A model generated the notes under the pieces. That model did not search any database. It saw only the letters and a program-made list of their open reading frames with translations, and had not been told where the DNA came from. Below, in pieces: positions 11,801 to 23,600 of a DNA stretch of 64,000 nucleotides. Origin of the DNA: Lasiosphaeria ovina (Eukaryota > Ascomycota > Sordariomycetes > Sordariales > Lasiosphaeriaceae); NCBI GenBank assembly GCA_033439765.1, contig JAULSN010000011.1, positions 434,001 to 498,000 of the forward strand, written 5' to 3'. Position numbers and translations under genes: made by a program. How positions within the stretch are numbered: position 1 is the stretch's first letter; every line of letters starts with the position of its first letter.

Positions 11801-13026
11801 GAGCCGGGCATTTTGGGAGCTATAAGATAGTGGACCTATTAAAGCGAAGATTCCACTAGGAAAATCTAGACGCAGAAGTACAAGCTTATACAAAATAGTA
11901 CTAGGTATGCCTCGGTAACCGACAACTAAGGCACAAGCTATACGGGAAGCTCAGCTCCTTACCACTACCTACCCAACCTTTCGAAGAGATTAGCCTAGAT
12001 TTCATTACGAAGCTACCCCCTTACTAGTATAAGGACCGTATCGTAGACGCCATCCTGGTAGTTGTAGACCGGTTTACGAAAACCGCGCTCTTTATCCCAA
12101 CTACTACTACGGTTACGGCAGCCGAGTTAGCCCAGCTACTCTACGAGCATATGGAATACCGATTTGGCACACTAATAGGTATGGTCTCCGACCGAGATTC
12201 CCTATTAACTAGCAATTTCTAGGTGGAGCTCTCCAAAGCTCGCCAAGTTAAGCAGAGGCTCTCAATAGCCTACTACCCGTAGACCGATGGCCAGTCGGAA
12301 CGAACATACCAAAGCCTATAGTACTATTTAAGGTGCTTTACCGACGAAGAGGCCTAGTGGGCACTACTACTCTACGAAGCGGAGTTTACGTATAACAATA
12401 ACGTATACGCAATTATCGGAGCGAGCCCGTTCGAGGCCCTATACGGCTATAATCCTCGGATGGCGCATTACGTACCCTCTACACAGCTGAAGGTACAAGG
12501 GGTTCACGAGCGGCTGAGTAAGCTAGCATACCTGAGGGAGAGGTTGTACCACCACTGGCAGAAGGTAGTGGACTCCCAGAAGAAATACTACGACGCACGA
12601 TACCTATGGATCGAATTCGAAGTAGGAGAGACAGTTGGACTCTCTATATAGAATTTCCGATTTAAGGTAGGAAGAAAGCTAGTACTAAGGTTCATCCCAG
12701 TCAAGATTACGGAAAGGATCGGCACGTAGGTATACCGGGTCGAACTACCAGCCAAGTACGCCCGGCTCCATGATATCTTCCTAGTCTCCCTATTAGAAAA
12801 GTGGTCGGTAGCCGAAGGCCAGAAGGTACTACCACTACCAGAGCTAGTAGAAGGAGAGGAGGAGTAGGAAGTAGAAGATATCGTAGAATATAAGGATGAA
12901 GGAGAACGAAAAAGGTTCCTAGTCAAATGGGCAGGCTGGCCAGCAGAATACAACACCTGGGAACCTAGGGAACACTTGACTAACGTATAGAAGGTGCTAT
13001 AACGATACAAGAAAAAAGCAAAATAA
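8861..13026 (+). pseudogene. Gypsy Pol pseudogene: protease, RT, RNase H, integrase, chromodomain
   Basis: One frame, shifted from Gag, runs to a TAA at 13024-13026. Protease is at about 9064-9120 (TINADTGV). Reverse transcriptase is at 9748-10300 ([49 protein letters not shown]); its active site reads YLDNIL, so the second Asp of YLDD is Asn, a RIP-type change. RNase H is at about 10560-10920. The integrase includes HDNPRAGHFG and DGQSERTYQ at about 11790-12310. The last 45 codons form a chromodomain. More than twenty stops make it dead. Length and order fit a full-size Pol of about 1390 codons. Confidence 0.9.
12868..13010 (+). pseudogene. C-terminal chromodomain of Gypsy integrase
   Basis: Within the Pol frame the sequence reads [11 protein letters not shown], then [10 protein letters not shown], then [13 protein letters not shown]. 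These are the three aromatic-cage blocks of a chromodomain (Y, W, W/Y). In chromoviruses this domain steers integration to methylated histone H3K9 chromatin, which fits the location of this copy inside a transposon nest. Confidence 0.88.
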
Positions 13027-13100
13027 AGGCATAGGAAGTGGAATGACTAAAAAGTCACTAATTCACGAGCACGACCCGCAGGTAGTGCCTATGAACTAGG

Positions 13101-13176
13101 ATGCCCCGAGGAGGATTCGAACCCCCGACCTCTAGCAAAGATACTAGGGTGTTAACCACTATACTACCGCGGCGCT
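13101..13176 (-). pseudogene. tRNA-derived sequence inside Gypsy 3' untranslated region
   Basis: The minus strand has a complete-looking T arm (GGGGG, loop TTCGAAT, CCTCC), a D arm with TAGTATAGTGGTTA, a 5-nt variable region and a 3' acceptor half TCGGGGC with discriminator A. The 5' acceptor (GCGCCGC) pairs imperfectly with the 3' half. The anticodon arm (stem CTAGT/GCTAG) leaves only a 6-nt loop, ATCTTT, so no valid anticodon can be assigned. This points to a tRNA pseudogene or tRNA-derived insert rather than a working gene. It lies 75 bp after the Pol stop and before the polypurine tract. Confidence 0.65.
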
Positions 13177-13238
13177 TTTGCTCTTATTGGAGGGAGGACA
13201 ACAGACAAGGTTCAAGATCGACGAGGACGTCGATCTAC

Positions 13239-13253
13239 GGGGGGGGGGATAGT
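13239..13253 (+). other. Polypurine tract of Gypsy element
   Basis: Ten consecutive G residues followed by atagt lie immediately before the right LTR. This is the expected position of the plus-strand primer for reverse transcription. Confidence 0.75.
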
Positions 13254-13517
13254 TATAAGGAAAGAGCACCCCAAGCACGTGCGCACACCTTTGTGTGCGC
13301 CCACCACCTATTACCAACTGGCCAGACTACTACCAGTTGGCACAGCTACTGCCGTCATAAAGAACGGAGCCCCTGAGCATGTATATAAGCAGCGGCCCTC
13401 GCCCACCTTCCTTTGCGAGGGCCAGGTTGAAGTCTTACACTAATGCCACTCATTGCTCGCCCTTCTTCTTGCCTACATTGTGACCACCTTGATTAGGCGT
13501 ACCTGCCCTCTCTTATA
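13254..13517 (+). repeat. Right LTR of Gypsy chromovirus
   Basis: A 264 bp partner of 7443-7706, ending cttata (cttaca in the left copy) and followed by the target duplication CTATA. Confidence 0.92.
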
Positions 13518-13522
13518 CTATA

Positions 13523-15189
13523 TTATAATTATATTATATACTTAAGATATATAGGAATATATACGTAGATATATTATATATATAGTTAAGGCTATAGGCC
13601 GAATAAGTCGTAATTAAAAGGGCGTCCCTATACGTACCCCCGGAGTTTATCTTTATTACCTTACTATAGGCGGCGGGCGGTATATCGAGTAACGGCGAGG
13701 CGGGGCCGGGTAACCCGGTAGGGCGGCCCTTAAAGAGAGCGAAATATACCTAGGATAATAGTAATAACTAGTCGATAAGTATTAATATTAATAACGGCGG
13801 CGGTAGCTCGGCGGATAACCTCGTTAACGCTATTTTCTAACGACTTCAAAGTACGGCCGTTATTCGGGAGCCTAAGCTACCTTATCCGTAGTCTTCTATA
13901 TTATTAATATACTCGGCGTTATTAATATTCTCGGGGTTCTCCCCGGCCGTATTGGTCTATTCTTACGACCCGGTATAGGGAGCTAGAAGCGAGTCCGGCT
14001 AGCTATATACCCCCTCTATAGGACTATTATTCGATCTACCTTTATATTCTTCTTCTCCGCCTATACTTAAAGGTTGTAATACTAATAGCCTACTTAATCT
14101 ATTCCTTCGGGAATTCGCTAAGGAAGAAATAATAAAAGGTATAGTAGGGAGGGATATTAGCTAACTAACGAGATCGATATTCTGGCTTAGTAAATAATTT
14201 AGACGAGAGTCTATTAATATACGAAGTATATAGACTTTACTTAATAAGTAATTTATACGGCTTAACGTACCTTCCTTAATCTATATAAGTATAAGGAAGA
14301 AAGTTAAGACTTTCCTTATTATTAAGGATAAAATCGGGCGTAACTAGGGATCGTAGTCCTTAATATAAATATAAGTATAATAAAGTAAGTAATCTTCGTA
14401 TTATTTATTTATAAGGAGCTAATATATTTACTATTATAGACCCCCTAACGCTATTACTATACTCTTACCTAACTAGTAGATAATTAACGCCGTTATTAAT
14501 CCTCCGCTCGTCTAGTAAATAATACTCCTCGTTAACCTCGTTAACGAGTAACGAAGACGCCGCCTCTATACTCTCCAGGCTATACCGGGTACGCCGAGGG
14601 GACTCCCTTAACCGCCGTAGACTCTAAGATACGTTAACCCCGGTACCTAACGACGGGTATATATAAATACCACGCCGGGAAGGAAGAGAATAATATATAT
14701 ATAGGTTATAGCGTAATATACGCGTATCTCTAGCGTTTAATACGTAATATACCCGTACTTTATACCTTTAACGGTTACTATAGCTAATTAAATAGATACG
14801 CCGAAGAGTTAAATTTACTACCTTTCTTACTTACGCCTTAAGTATATATATACGCGCGTATACCTTATTTACGTATTAACTTACTCTAGCGGGCCGGCCG
14901 TAGCTAATAGTCTCCCTACTAGTTATAAAATCGTTATTAACTCGGCTTAAAGACGAAAGTATACTCAAACGTATTTTCTTAGCCTACCCTACCCGGCCTA
15001 ACTACCCTACCCTCGGCGGGAGCTAATAGCCCTATTACTTAACTTACCTACCCGGTACCCCCCTAAGTAGCTATTAATAATACGGCTCTATACCTTACCC
15101 GTATATAATAATAGTATTAGTATACTCCCCGAGATACGTATTATATATATTATTATTTAATTACTTATATAGATAACTATATATAGGAC
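13523..15189. other. Unidentified RIPped element remnant
   Basis: TA-rich, CpA-depleted sequence of about 1.7 kb. Before the Gypsy insertion it was contiguous with 6910-7442. Plus-strand frames contain protein-like runs, notably near 14090-14340 (LFLREFAKEEIIKGIVGRD, then SIFWLSK, then LLNKQFIRLNVPSL), separated by stops of the RIP type. I do not recognise the family. The segment may also hold the 3' end of the Tc1/mariner element that starts on the minus strand at 15190. Confidence 0.45.
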
Positions 15190-15265
15190 CTACTTAATAA
15201 TCCGGGCCCCTCGAAAATAACCCCGTATACGCTTAATATCGCTTGTAACCTCCTTAGTATATTTA
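15190..15265 (-). pseudogene. C-terminal end of Tc1/mariner transposase (separated by Copia insertion)
   Basis: Read on the minus strand, this piece continues without a frame break from the transposase end at 27789 once the Copia element and one copy of its ATTTA target duplication are removed. It reads YTKEVTSDIKRIRGYFRGAR and then IIK and a TAG at 15190-15192. The pattern is the usual Tc1-type C-terminus (a short helix, then a GHFRHAG-like end). Confidence 0.75.
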
Positions 15266-15569
15266 TGTAGGAATAACCGATCAATCAGAGTTACGGAGGC
15301 TGAGGCGGCTCGGCGGGCCGCATAGCCCTGATTGGTCAGTCAGGAAGAATAGTGGGCCTGGCCCGGACACACGGGTCACCTGCCCTAGCACGTGACCTTA
15401 GTATGCACGGACTATCCACCCTATGGACAGCCCACTCCCCCAAAAACACCAAGCACCCTGTAACCCTAGTGAATAGAGCAGAGATAAATGAATATACTAC
15501 CAATCTCCCAACCACCCTTTCGTAACGGTTACTATAGTGACTATTATGAATGACCTTATTATTCCAATA
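15266..15569 (+). repeat. Left LTR of outer Copia
   Basis: A 304 bp repeat starting tgtaggaataacc and ending attccaata (ttccaaca in the right copy). It is followed by ctgattagtggttg at the primer-binding position. The primer tRNA was not identified. Confidence 0.92.
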
Positions 15570-15923
15570 CTGATTAGTGGTTGACCGACTAGGTTAACCG
15601 TAGAATAGCAAGGAGTCCGATAGCGGTAGTGATCGTGGTCCCCACGATCGCTGGATAGGAAGCGGCACGAAGGACTGTATTCGAGAGAGTACTAAATACG
15701 TAGAAAGCTCAATTGAACGTAGGACTACGAGCGCGAGAGAGACTCTTTAACGTACGGGATAACCGAGACGAAGACCTTAAGGGTAGTCGAAAGAAAGGCC
15801 TTGCGCCCTACTTGGCTATCTACGTCCATCACGTAAATAACCCCTCGCGAAGGATCTAACTAGCTAGAAAGAAAGGCTTGACCCTACTTAGCTAATTAAG
15901 GTCCCTCGATAAAGACAAGTACG

Positions 15924-18900
15924 ATGACGAGCCTACGTACTAGCGCCCGCGTCATCAGCATTACCGACCCGACCTGGGAAGGGAAGGACTTCGACCCTGC
16001 AGATGAATAACAAGCTACGCCAAAGAGGCTTAACACCTACCTAATCGACTATATCGAGATCTACGATAACCAGGAACTACGAGACCAAACCTTATTCGTA
16101 GCCTTCCGGACCGACTTCATCGACTGGACCGAAGCCCACTTCAAAACCCTCGATAAGACCCTCCGTACCAACCTCAAATACTTCCTCAAAGATCATAGTA
16201 TCTACATCAACAACGAAGGCATCATATCACAGCAGCTCTTTATACTAGCCCAGGGAAAGAAGGCCCCCGAGTGGCCAGAAGAGGAGGTTGAACTATATAG
16301 CGAGGAGAGAGGAATGAAGTTCCAGTCAAAATAGAACCCGCACTTTTCCGGATCATTAGCAAACCCCGTAAGAACCTCGGTACCGTTGAAGGGCACCCCC
16401 AGGGCCCAGTCAAGCTTAATGACCCCGGCCCCCGTACGAGCAGGAACTAACAAGCTGAATTCGATTGAGGAAGACAACCCCGATATACCTCCACTCGATA
16501 TAGCTAACACACCTCCATACCTGAGCAACGCGGCACTACTACCGCTATCGCGAATACTGACAGACCTTATAAAGATATATACCGACGAAGATAAGTTTGG
16601 AGGCGAACGCTACGATATTTTGGACTCGAAAGTCAAGATCTTCGGAGCGTACTACCAGATCATCGGTATCCCTCAATAGCTATACCATAAGGTATACTCA
16701 ATTATACTTAAGGACAGAGCCAAATAGTTCTATTTCGACCGGTTAATACAGGAGAACCTTACTTTTAACGAGATAATCAACCGAACCAGAGCATTCTTCC
16801 ACTCTATAGAGGATCGTCAGATATACCTCCAAGAGTGGCGATCTACGACCTTCATTCGTATTATTAAAGAGAACCCCGACAAGGATCTATCATAGTACTT
16901 CGATATCCTCGTCAATAAGCTATAGAAGATCTTCAAAGGACTCGCAGGCAGAACACCCGTAGGCATATACCGAACAGATGAAGATCTAGCCGAACAGCTA
17001 CTCAACGCATATCAGGGTGTTAAAGTATACAAGCTGGTATCGATGAAACCAGCTTCCACCTTCGAGAGCGTTATCTCCGATTTGAGGAACGCCATAGGCA
17101 TATACATACGCTTTGAGAAGACCACCCTATAGCAGTACAACGTTAACGAGGAAGACTTAGGTCAATACTAGGTTAATCGACGATATAAAGGCGGACGGTC
17201 TAGTAGAGGAGGCTCCCGAGCGAGCTCTCGGAGTGGTGGATCATATAATGGACTACGTAATAACGGCCCCCGTAGACCATTTAACAATAGCAATAAGAAG
17301 TACTTCGTATACGGAAAACAGGGCTATTGGTCGAAAAAGCACCCGATCTCTAAACGCCGATTAAGGCATAACTAGTGGCGACGATATATATAGGCGAACG
17401 ATAAAGAAGAGGATAATTTTACGTTATTCCTATTCGATTACGAAGGCATAGACCCTAGCGACTTCGAGACTGACTTCGATATATAGGCCACCGCGGAGGA
17501 ACCCCAAATATCCAAACCATAGTTTGAGAGCTTCTTTACGGAGTACGGCATAGTTGACGGTATTAAGATGGCCAACCTCCTAAATAACCAGGCGACGATG
17601 TACGCGATAATAGAAGCCAACCCGTTTGTATAACCTCTGGAAGAGCCCGTATTACTCTTTCACTTCAAAAGCCGCTATAACTCAGAGATCTTCCAAGGCA
17701 TTATGCCCGATATAGGCGTAGCCGGCATATCAATAGCCGGTGAGAACCAAGTTAAGGTACTATAGAAGGAGATCCCGGGCACTAAGATCGATATATTAAC
17801 GGCCGGAAAGTACCGCGTACGCTTCGGTAATAACCCAGAGAGTATATCTCTCGGAACGGTATCCGTAGAGACCCCGTTCGGCTTAATCGACTTCCAAGTC
17901 GTCCCGGTAAATACCCCGTTTCTATTATGTCTCTCTAATATGGATAAATACGGCGTGTACCTCAATAATATCCTTAATCTCCTGGTTTATTAAGGAAAGG
18001 GCTACCCGATTATACGGAAATGGGGCTATCCCTAGCTCCTACTAAACGATCCCGAGAGTACTATCGTATAGTCTTACCTTACGGAAATAGAGCTACGCTA
18101 ATTATACCGACGATTCGGTTACCCGGCGGTAGAACGCCTATATAAGGTACTTATACGAGTAGGCTATAATGATCTGGAGTACGAAGTTATCGAGAAGATT
18201 AATAAGTTTTACCATTAATACTAGTTATATAGTAGTAATCCTAGTAGATTCAGATTTACCCTCTATAACGATATCGACTTCAACTACCGTATGCTGGTAG
18301 ATATTATATATCTCGATGGAAAACCAGTTATCCATACTATCGATAAGGCGACCTCTTTCCAGGCCGTACGATTCCTCTAGAATATAACGGCAAAGGCAAC
18401 CTAGAATATAATCCGAGCGATGTAGATCGATACCTACGTTGGACTACCTAATATTATCGTTACTAATATAGGAACCAACTTTACGGTAGAAGAATTCGTC
18501 AATAACGCCCGCAACCTATCGATCGAGATTATAGAAGTCCCAGTAGAAGCCCACAACTCGATCGGTAAGCTGGAACGGTATTACGGACCGCTCCGCCGAG
18601 CCTATAAAGTCATTACGGTAGACCTGCACGGCCTTAACGTAACGGCAGATCAAGCCCTTCAAATAGCTATCAAGGCAGTCAACGATACTATAGGACCCGA
18701 CGGCCTAGTCCCTACCCTCCTTATGTTCGGAACGTATCCTAGGATGACCGTATTATCGCCTCAATCTCCCTCCATTAAAGCCCGCGCGAGAGCAGTACGG
18801 AAAGCGATGACAGAGATACGTACCCTTAAGGCAAAGAGACAGGTTTCTAATACCCTAGGCACACGTAACGGCCCGAACAACCTTAATACCCTCAACCTTC

Positions 18901-19705
18901 CTCTCCAAAGCGAGGTAAAGGTATAGCGAGAAGGCGAGAAGTAGACCGGCCCATATATACTACTCGTACGTAACGGAAAGACCTATACGGTTAAAGTCAA
19001 CGGCAAGCCTACGAACTTTCGTATCGTGGTAGTCAAGCCATACTACCGTAACGATTCAACGGCTACCCCGGCTCTCGGAGAGAGTGGAAAGCTCCCTCAT
19101 AACGAGGCCGACGAGGACGACGAGTGGACCCCTCTATAGGAAGAACCCCGAGTATTAAGACGGCGAGGACGGCCGCCCGGATTAAAGAATAAGCCGAAGC
19201 CGAGCCCTACTATAGATACGGCGATGACTGAGGGTGCGACCCTTACGATAGCCTATCTAACGGTAAAGGAAGTAGAGGACTATAACCTAGCGATACGGCT
19301 TCGCCAGGAAGGGAAGATTCCAACGGATGGCGAGCCTTTCTCCCGCTCCGATTAAGAGGAAATCGATACCCTCATTGGCCGAGGAGTCTTTGTATTCTAG
19401 AAGTACGACCCGGAGAGGTACGGAAACATCCGCATCTTCAAATCGCGTATGGTCCGCGAGGTCAAGGGTAAGGAAACGGACTCTCCGTACGAGAAGTCCC
19501 GGCTTATGATCCAAGGCCATAGCGATTAGGGTAAAGAACTGGTACTAACGCAGAGCCCTACGATCCAACGAGCGAGCCAACGGACCCTAATAGCCCTAGC
19601 ACCCTCGCTCATCCGCTAGGGAATGATGCTATAGATTCGGGATATTACGCAGGTATATATATAGTCTATAATAGCGCTTTAGCGAACGATTATAGCCTAC
19701 CTACC
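15924..19705 (+). pseudogene. Outer Copia Gag-Pol, first part (Gag, knuckle, protease, integrase, start of RT)
   Basis: The frame opens at ATG 15924 (MTSLRTSARVISITDPTWEG) and stays in one phase to the nested insertion, broken by scattered TAG/TAA. The Gag core spans 15924-17200. The knuckle at about 17305 reads YFVYGKQGYWSKKHP, with the Cys and His positions changed to Tyr. A protease/Gag-pre region follows at about 17640-18100, integrase at 18260-18720 (DGKPVIHTIDKATSFQAVRF, NIIVTNIGTNF, EAHNSIGKLERYY), and the approach to RT at 19140-19705. The nested Copia inserted just after the codons for IIAYLP. Stops mostly replace Gln or Trp, as RIP predicts. Confidence 0.88.
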
Positions 19706-20484
19706 TGTTGGTTTTTAATATATATATTTTTTACCTTATATAAAATAAACGATATAAAAAGAACTATAAGAGGTAAAAATATATAATAAATATATTTATA
19801 CTGCTTACGTAATAATACAACTATAAATAATTGTGGGTCTCTTACATAAGCAATCTTATGTAAGCTGCAAAGCTTACATACATAACGACCTACACCTTAC
19901 ACAACGTAATGCAACCACAACCACTCAATGCCCCGCGTATACGGTCTTTGGAATCGATCTAACTGCCACAGGTGTTGGCCCCGCACGGCCAGGGCAGTAG
20001 GCGACCTTCAGGCAACCGGTTCCAACAGCCAGGCCGCTCACAGGGCCACCTGGCCGCGGACCGGGCCACCTGCCGGCCACCTGCAACAGGCCCAGGCCAA
20101 CTAGCCGCAGGCCCTGCCGGGCCGGCTACGACCTTGGCCAACGATCCTCTGTTGGCTTCAGACCGTTGTTCGAAGTGTTGAATAGAGCCGAGTTCCGTTC
20201 AACCGAGTCCACACAAGCTGGTATAATAAGGGGACCATTTTCCCACCTTTGTATTTAGAACAATAACATCTCAATCAGTCTTCGACCAATCACAATAATC
20301 TAAATACCATTCTGCTCCACTTTTTCTGCTCTTCATTATCATCCATTCTGCCATCCTTCACCGCCTTCGAATCTATCTCACGGAAGCTCCAAACCTTACC
20401 TTCCGTTAAAACCTTTCCATAAACTACCACTCTTCCAACTGCTTGAAAACTAATTAATGCTCTATCGATATAACCTCTTCAACA
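19706..20484 (+). repeat. Left LTR of intact Copia
   Basis: A 779 bp LTR beginning TGTTGG and ending CAACA. It opens with a TA-rich part, then a GC-rich patch (about 19970-20140, rich in ggccacctg-like units), then a pyrimidine-rich leader. A possible inverted motif, cttacataag/cttatgtaag, lies near 19849-19863. No difference from the right LTR was seen. Confidence 0.95.
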
Positions 20485-20500
20485 GGTTATGAGCCCGGAA
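20485..20500 (+). other. Primer-binding site (initiator tRNA-Met half-molecule type)
   Basis: The sequence ggttatgagcccggaa directly follows the left LTR. It is complementary to a methionine tRNA anticodon arm (ggctcataacc, with CAT anticodon), the priming mode known for Ty1/Copia elements that use a cleaved initiator tRNA. Confidence 0.7.
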
Positions 20501-20614
20501 TAAACACCTCGCTCAGCCAGAATTACCCTGGCAACGAATAAATACCCCTTTCTACCTTTGTTTATCTTTTACAACAACCTCTCTCTCTCTCTCTCCTGAA
20601 GACTCAGCAACACA

Positions 20615-23600
20615 ATGTCTTCAGTAAAAAGTCTTTCAATAACCAAGCTTAAAGGTGGTTCAAACTACCAGGGCTGGGCTATAATGGCTAAGGCTGTATT
20701 GCTTGAAGCCGATTTAGACTCTACTTTAGAGTCTGAAGAGAATGAGAACCGGAACCAAGAGAAGGCTCTAGCCAAGTTAACCTTACTCTGCGAATACGGT
20801 ACGGCTCAACATATTACAGCCTGTAAGACTGCTTTTGCAGCGTGGAAGGTCTTGAAGGACTTGTATAATTCAGACGGTTTCACGTCACAGTACCTTTTAG
20901 TACAGCAATACTTTCAGACCCGGCAGTCGGACTTCGAAGACACTGAAGCCTACGTAAGTAAGCTGAAGTCTATACTTGATAATTTGAAGATTCAGAAGCT
21001 GGAAATTCCTGAAATAATAACTATAGCCTGGCTACTGCAAGGCTTAGAACCTGAGTTTAAAACCTTCGTTGCAACGGTTACTCAGACTCTTAGAAAGGAC
21101 CCAAAGGCTTTCAACTGGGACTCTTTAACTAGCAGTCTCCTAGATGAAGCCCGAAGACTGGAAGCTCAAAGCATAAGAGGCTCTAAGTCTATAAACAACG
21201 TTGGGTTTCGAAAGGACTTTAATAAAAAACCGTATAAGGGAAAGAAGCCTTGGAAAGTAGGTTTCAAAGCCACTTTCTGTAAATATTGCAAGTTAAAAGG
21301 GCATGTGGAAGACGACTGTGCTTTCCTACACCCGGAAAAGGCTCCCGATGGCTGGAAAAATAAAGAAAAGTCCAAATACCGAGTTATGAAGACTCAAGGC
21401 AACAAGGTTGCTAATAAAGCAAAAGAAAGAAGGGAAGAGAAAATAAACCTCCTCCTCGCTAATAGGGACCAATCAGAAGGCCCCGAAGACTCTGAGGAAC
21501 CCTCGGAATACTCTGAGGACTCTGAGGAAGACGTTGAATTAGAAGATGTCGAAATACCCTCTACTGAGGAAGACTCTCTAATGGAGGTAAGTAATAACCT
21601 TCTTCTTAATATTCATAACCCCCAGATAACTAGAAGCAGTATAACTAATAAAATAAATAATATAGTTCTAGATTTGGCCAATCAGGTTACTAGGACGGTT
21701 GAAATTGCATTAGAAATAAAGGATAGAATAGAAAAGACTAGCTCGAATAGTAATATATATAAAGATAACTTCATTTTTGACTCTGGTGCTTCAGTCCACG
21801 TTATAAGTAATAGATCGTGGTTTTCAACACTTGATAATTCGACTCAAACAGTGAGTTGGGGTAAGGCAAAGACCTTGAAAATAAAAGGAAAAGGCAATAC
21901 TACTATAACCTTTAACGATACAGGTAGTAAAATAAGTCTAAATAACTGCTTCTATATACCTGAACTAGGTATTAACATTATAAGCCCTTCTGCTTTACCA
22001 GACGGATTTTCCTACGTTGGTAATAATAAGATAATCTCTATAGTAGAAGGAAATAACTTAATAACTATGGGAACTGTCTCTGAGGGACTCTATATACTGC
22101 CTGCAAAGCCTTATAAAGAGAATAAATATATTAATACTACTCTAGAAGTCTTACACAAGAGATTTGCTCATGTAAATATAAGAAATCTAAGTAATATAAT
22201 AAAGAATACTATAAGTAAAGAAGAATATAAAAAGACGGATTTTACACATAAGTGTGAGATTTGCTTACAGGCTGAGTTTCCTAATAAAAGATATAAACAA
22301 AGCACTAATACGTATATATATAACTATATAGAAAAGGTTTCTAGTGATCTAGTAGGTCCCTTCAAATATAAGACTTACGATAATAAGCGGTACTTTATAA
22401 CCTTTTTAGATAAGAAGAGCCGCGAGTTAGAAATAAGACTATTAGCCGATAAAAAGGACGTACTTAGTGTATTCTTAGAATATAAGGCTATGGCTGAAAA
22501 TAATATAAAAGGCTATAAAATAAGGGTATTTCAAACCGACAACGGTACTGAATATAAAGCCGTACATAACTACCTTCGAAAAGAAGGTATTATAAGTCAA
22601 CTTAGCCCTCCGGAAACTAAAGAGCCTAACGGCTTACCGGAAAGAATAAACCGTACTATAATGTCTAAAGTACGTGCCCTACTTATACAAGCTCAAGCAC
22701 CTATATACTTGTGGGGAGAAGCTGCCTTAGCCGTAGCATATATATATAATAGGACTCCACATAGTAGCCTAGACTTTAAAACCCCCTACGAAGTAGGTAA
22801 GGAAGAAAAGCCTAATATAGATAATATAAAGATGTGGGGATCAGTAGTCTATTATAAAATAAAAGGGCCTAGAGCCTCAAAAATGAAGCCACAGGCTGAA
22901 AAAGGCATACTTATAGGATACGGCGAAGACTTTCATAACTATAAGGTATGGAGTTATACTAGACATAGGGCCTTTTGGTCCCGTGATTTAGAAATACTAG
23001 AAGGCGAGATATATAATAAAGAAAATAAAGATAACCTTAATATACCGCTTCTAGAAGACGAAGAAGACTTAGAAGACTTAAATAACCCTGAAAACGACTC
23101 TGAAGAGTCTATAGAAATAGATATAAATGAGAGTAAGGGGGTGGAAAGACCCTCTAATAAGCACTCTAATATAAATAATAATAATAATAATACTAGAACT
23201 ATAACTAGGAATTCCCTACGTAGTAGAAATACTCCGGGAATTATAACTAGGTCTTCTATAAGAAATATAAACTCGGGAACTCCTTATATAAACCATCCTT
23301 CTAATAAGGCTATAGTTGAGATTCCACAAAAGGATTCTAACTATTATAAAGAATTTAAGAAGATTCTATATACCCTAATAAGTATAGAAAATAATTCTAG
23401 CTATAACTTTGATCTTTTTACTATAAAGGAAGCTAATAAAGAGCCCTCAACGTATAAACAAGCTATAGAAAGCTCTGAGGCTTCTAAATGGAATTCGGCT
23501 ATGAAGGCCGAATTAGAAGAGCTAGAAAGACAACATACCTTCGATATAGTGGATTTACCACCTAACTATACACCCTTAGGGGGTAGGTGGGTTTATAAGC

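Larger units (their letters stand above)
7443..13517 (+). mobile_element. Gypsy chromovirus-type LTR retrotransposon, RIP-inactivated
   Basis: A 6075 bp element with 264 bp LTRs at 7443-7706 and 13254-13517 and the target duplication CTATA (7438-7442 and 13518-13522). Domain order on the plus strand is Gag, zinc knuckle, protease, reverse transcriptase, RNase H, integrase and a C-terminal chromodomain, the Ty3/Gypsy order of chromoviruses. All phases are broken by TAG/TAA codons where Gln or Trp codons are expected. A run of ten G residues (13239-13248) just before the right LTR is the polypurine tract. A tRNA-like sequence lies between pol and the right LTR. Confidence 0.95.

Noticed and set aside
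19959..20181. Overlapping frames on both strands in the Copia LTR (60 and 69 codons), repeated at 25746-25968
   Set aside because: They fall in the GC-rich patch of a non-coding LTR, overlap each other on opposite strands, and have no domain features.
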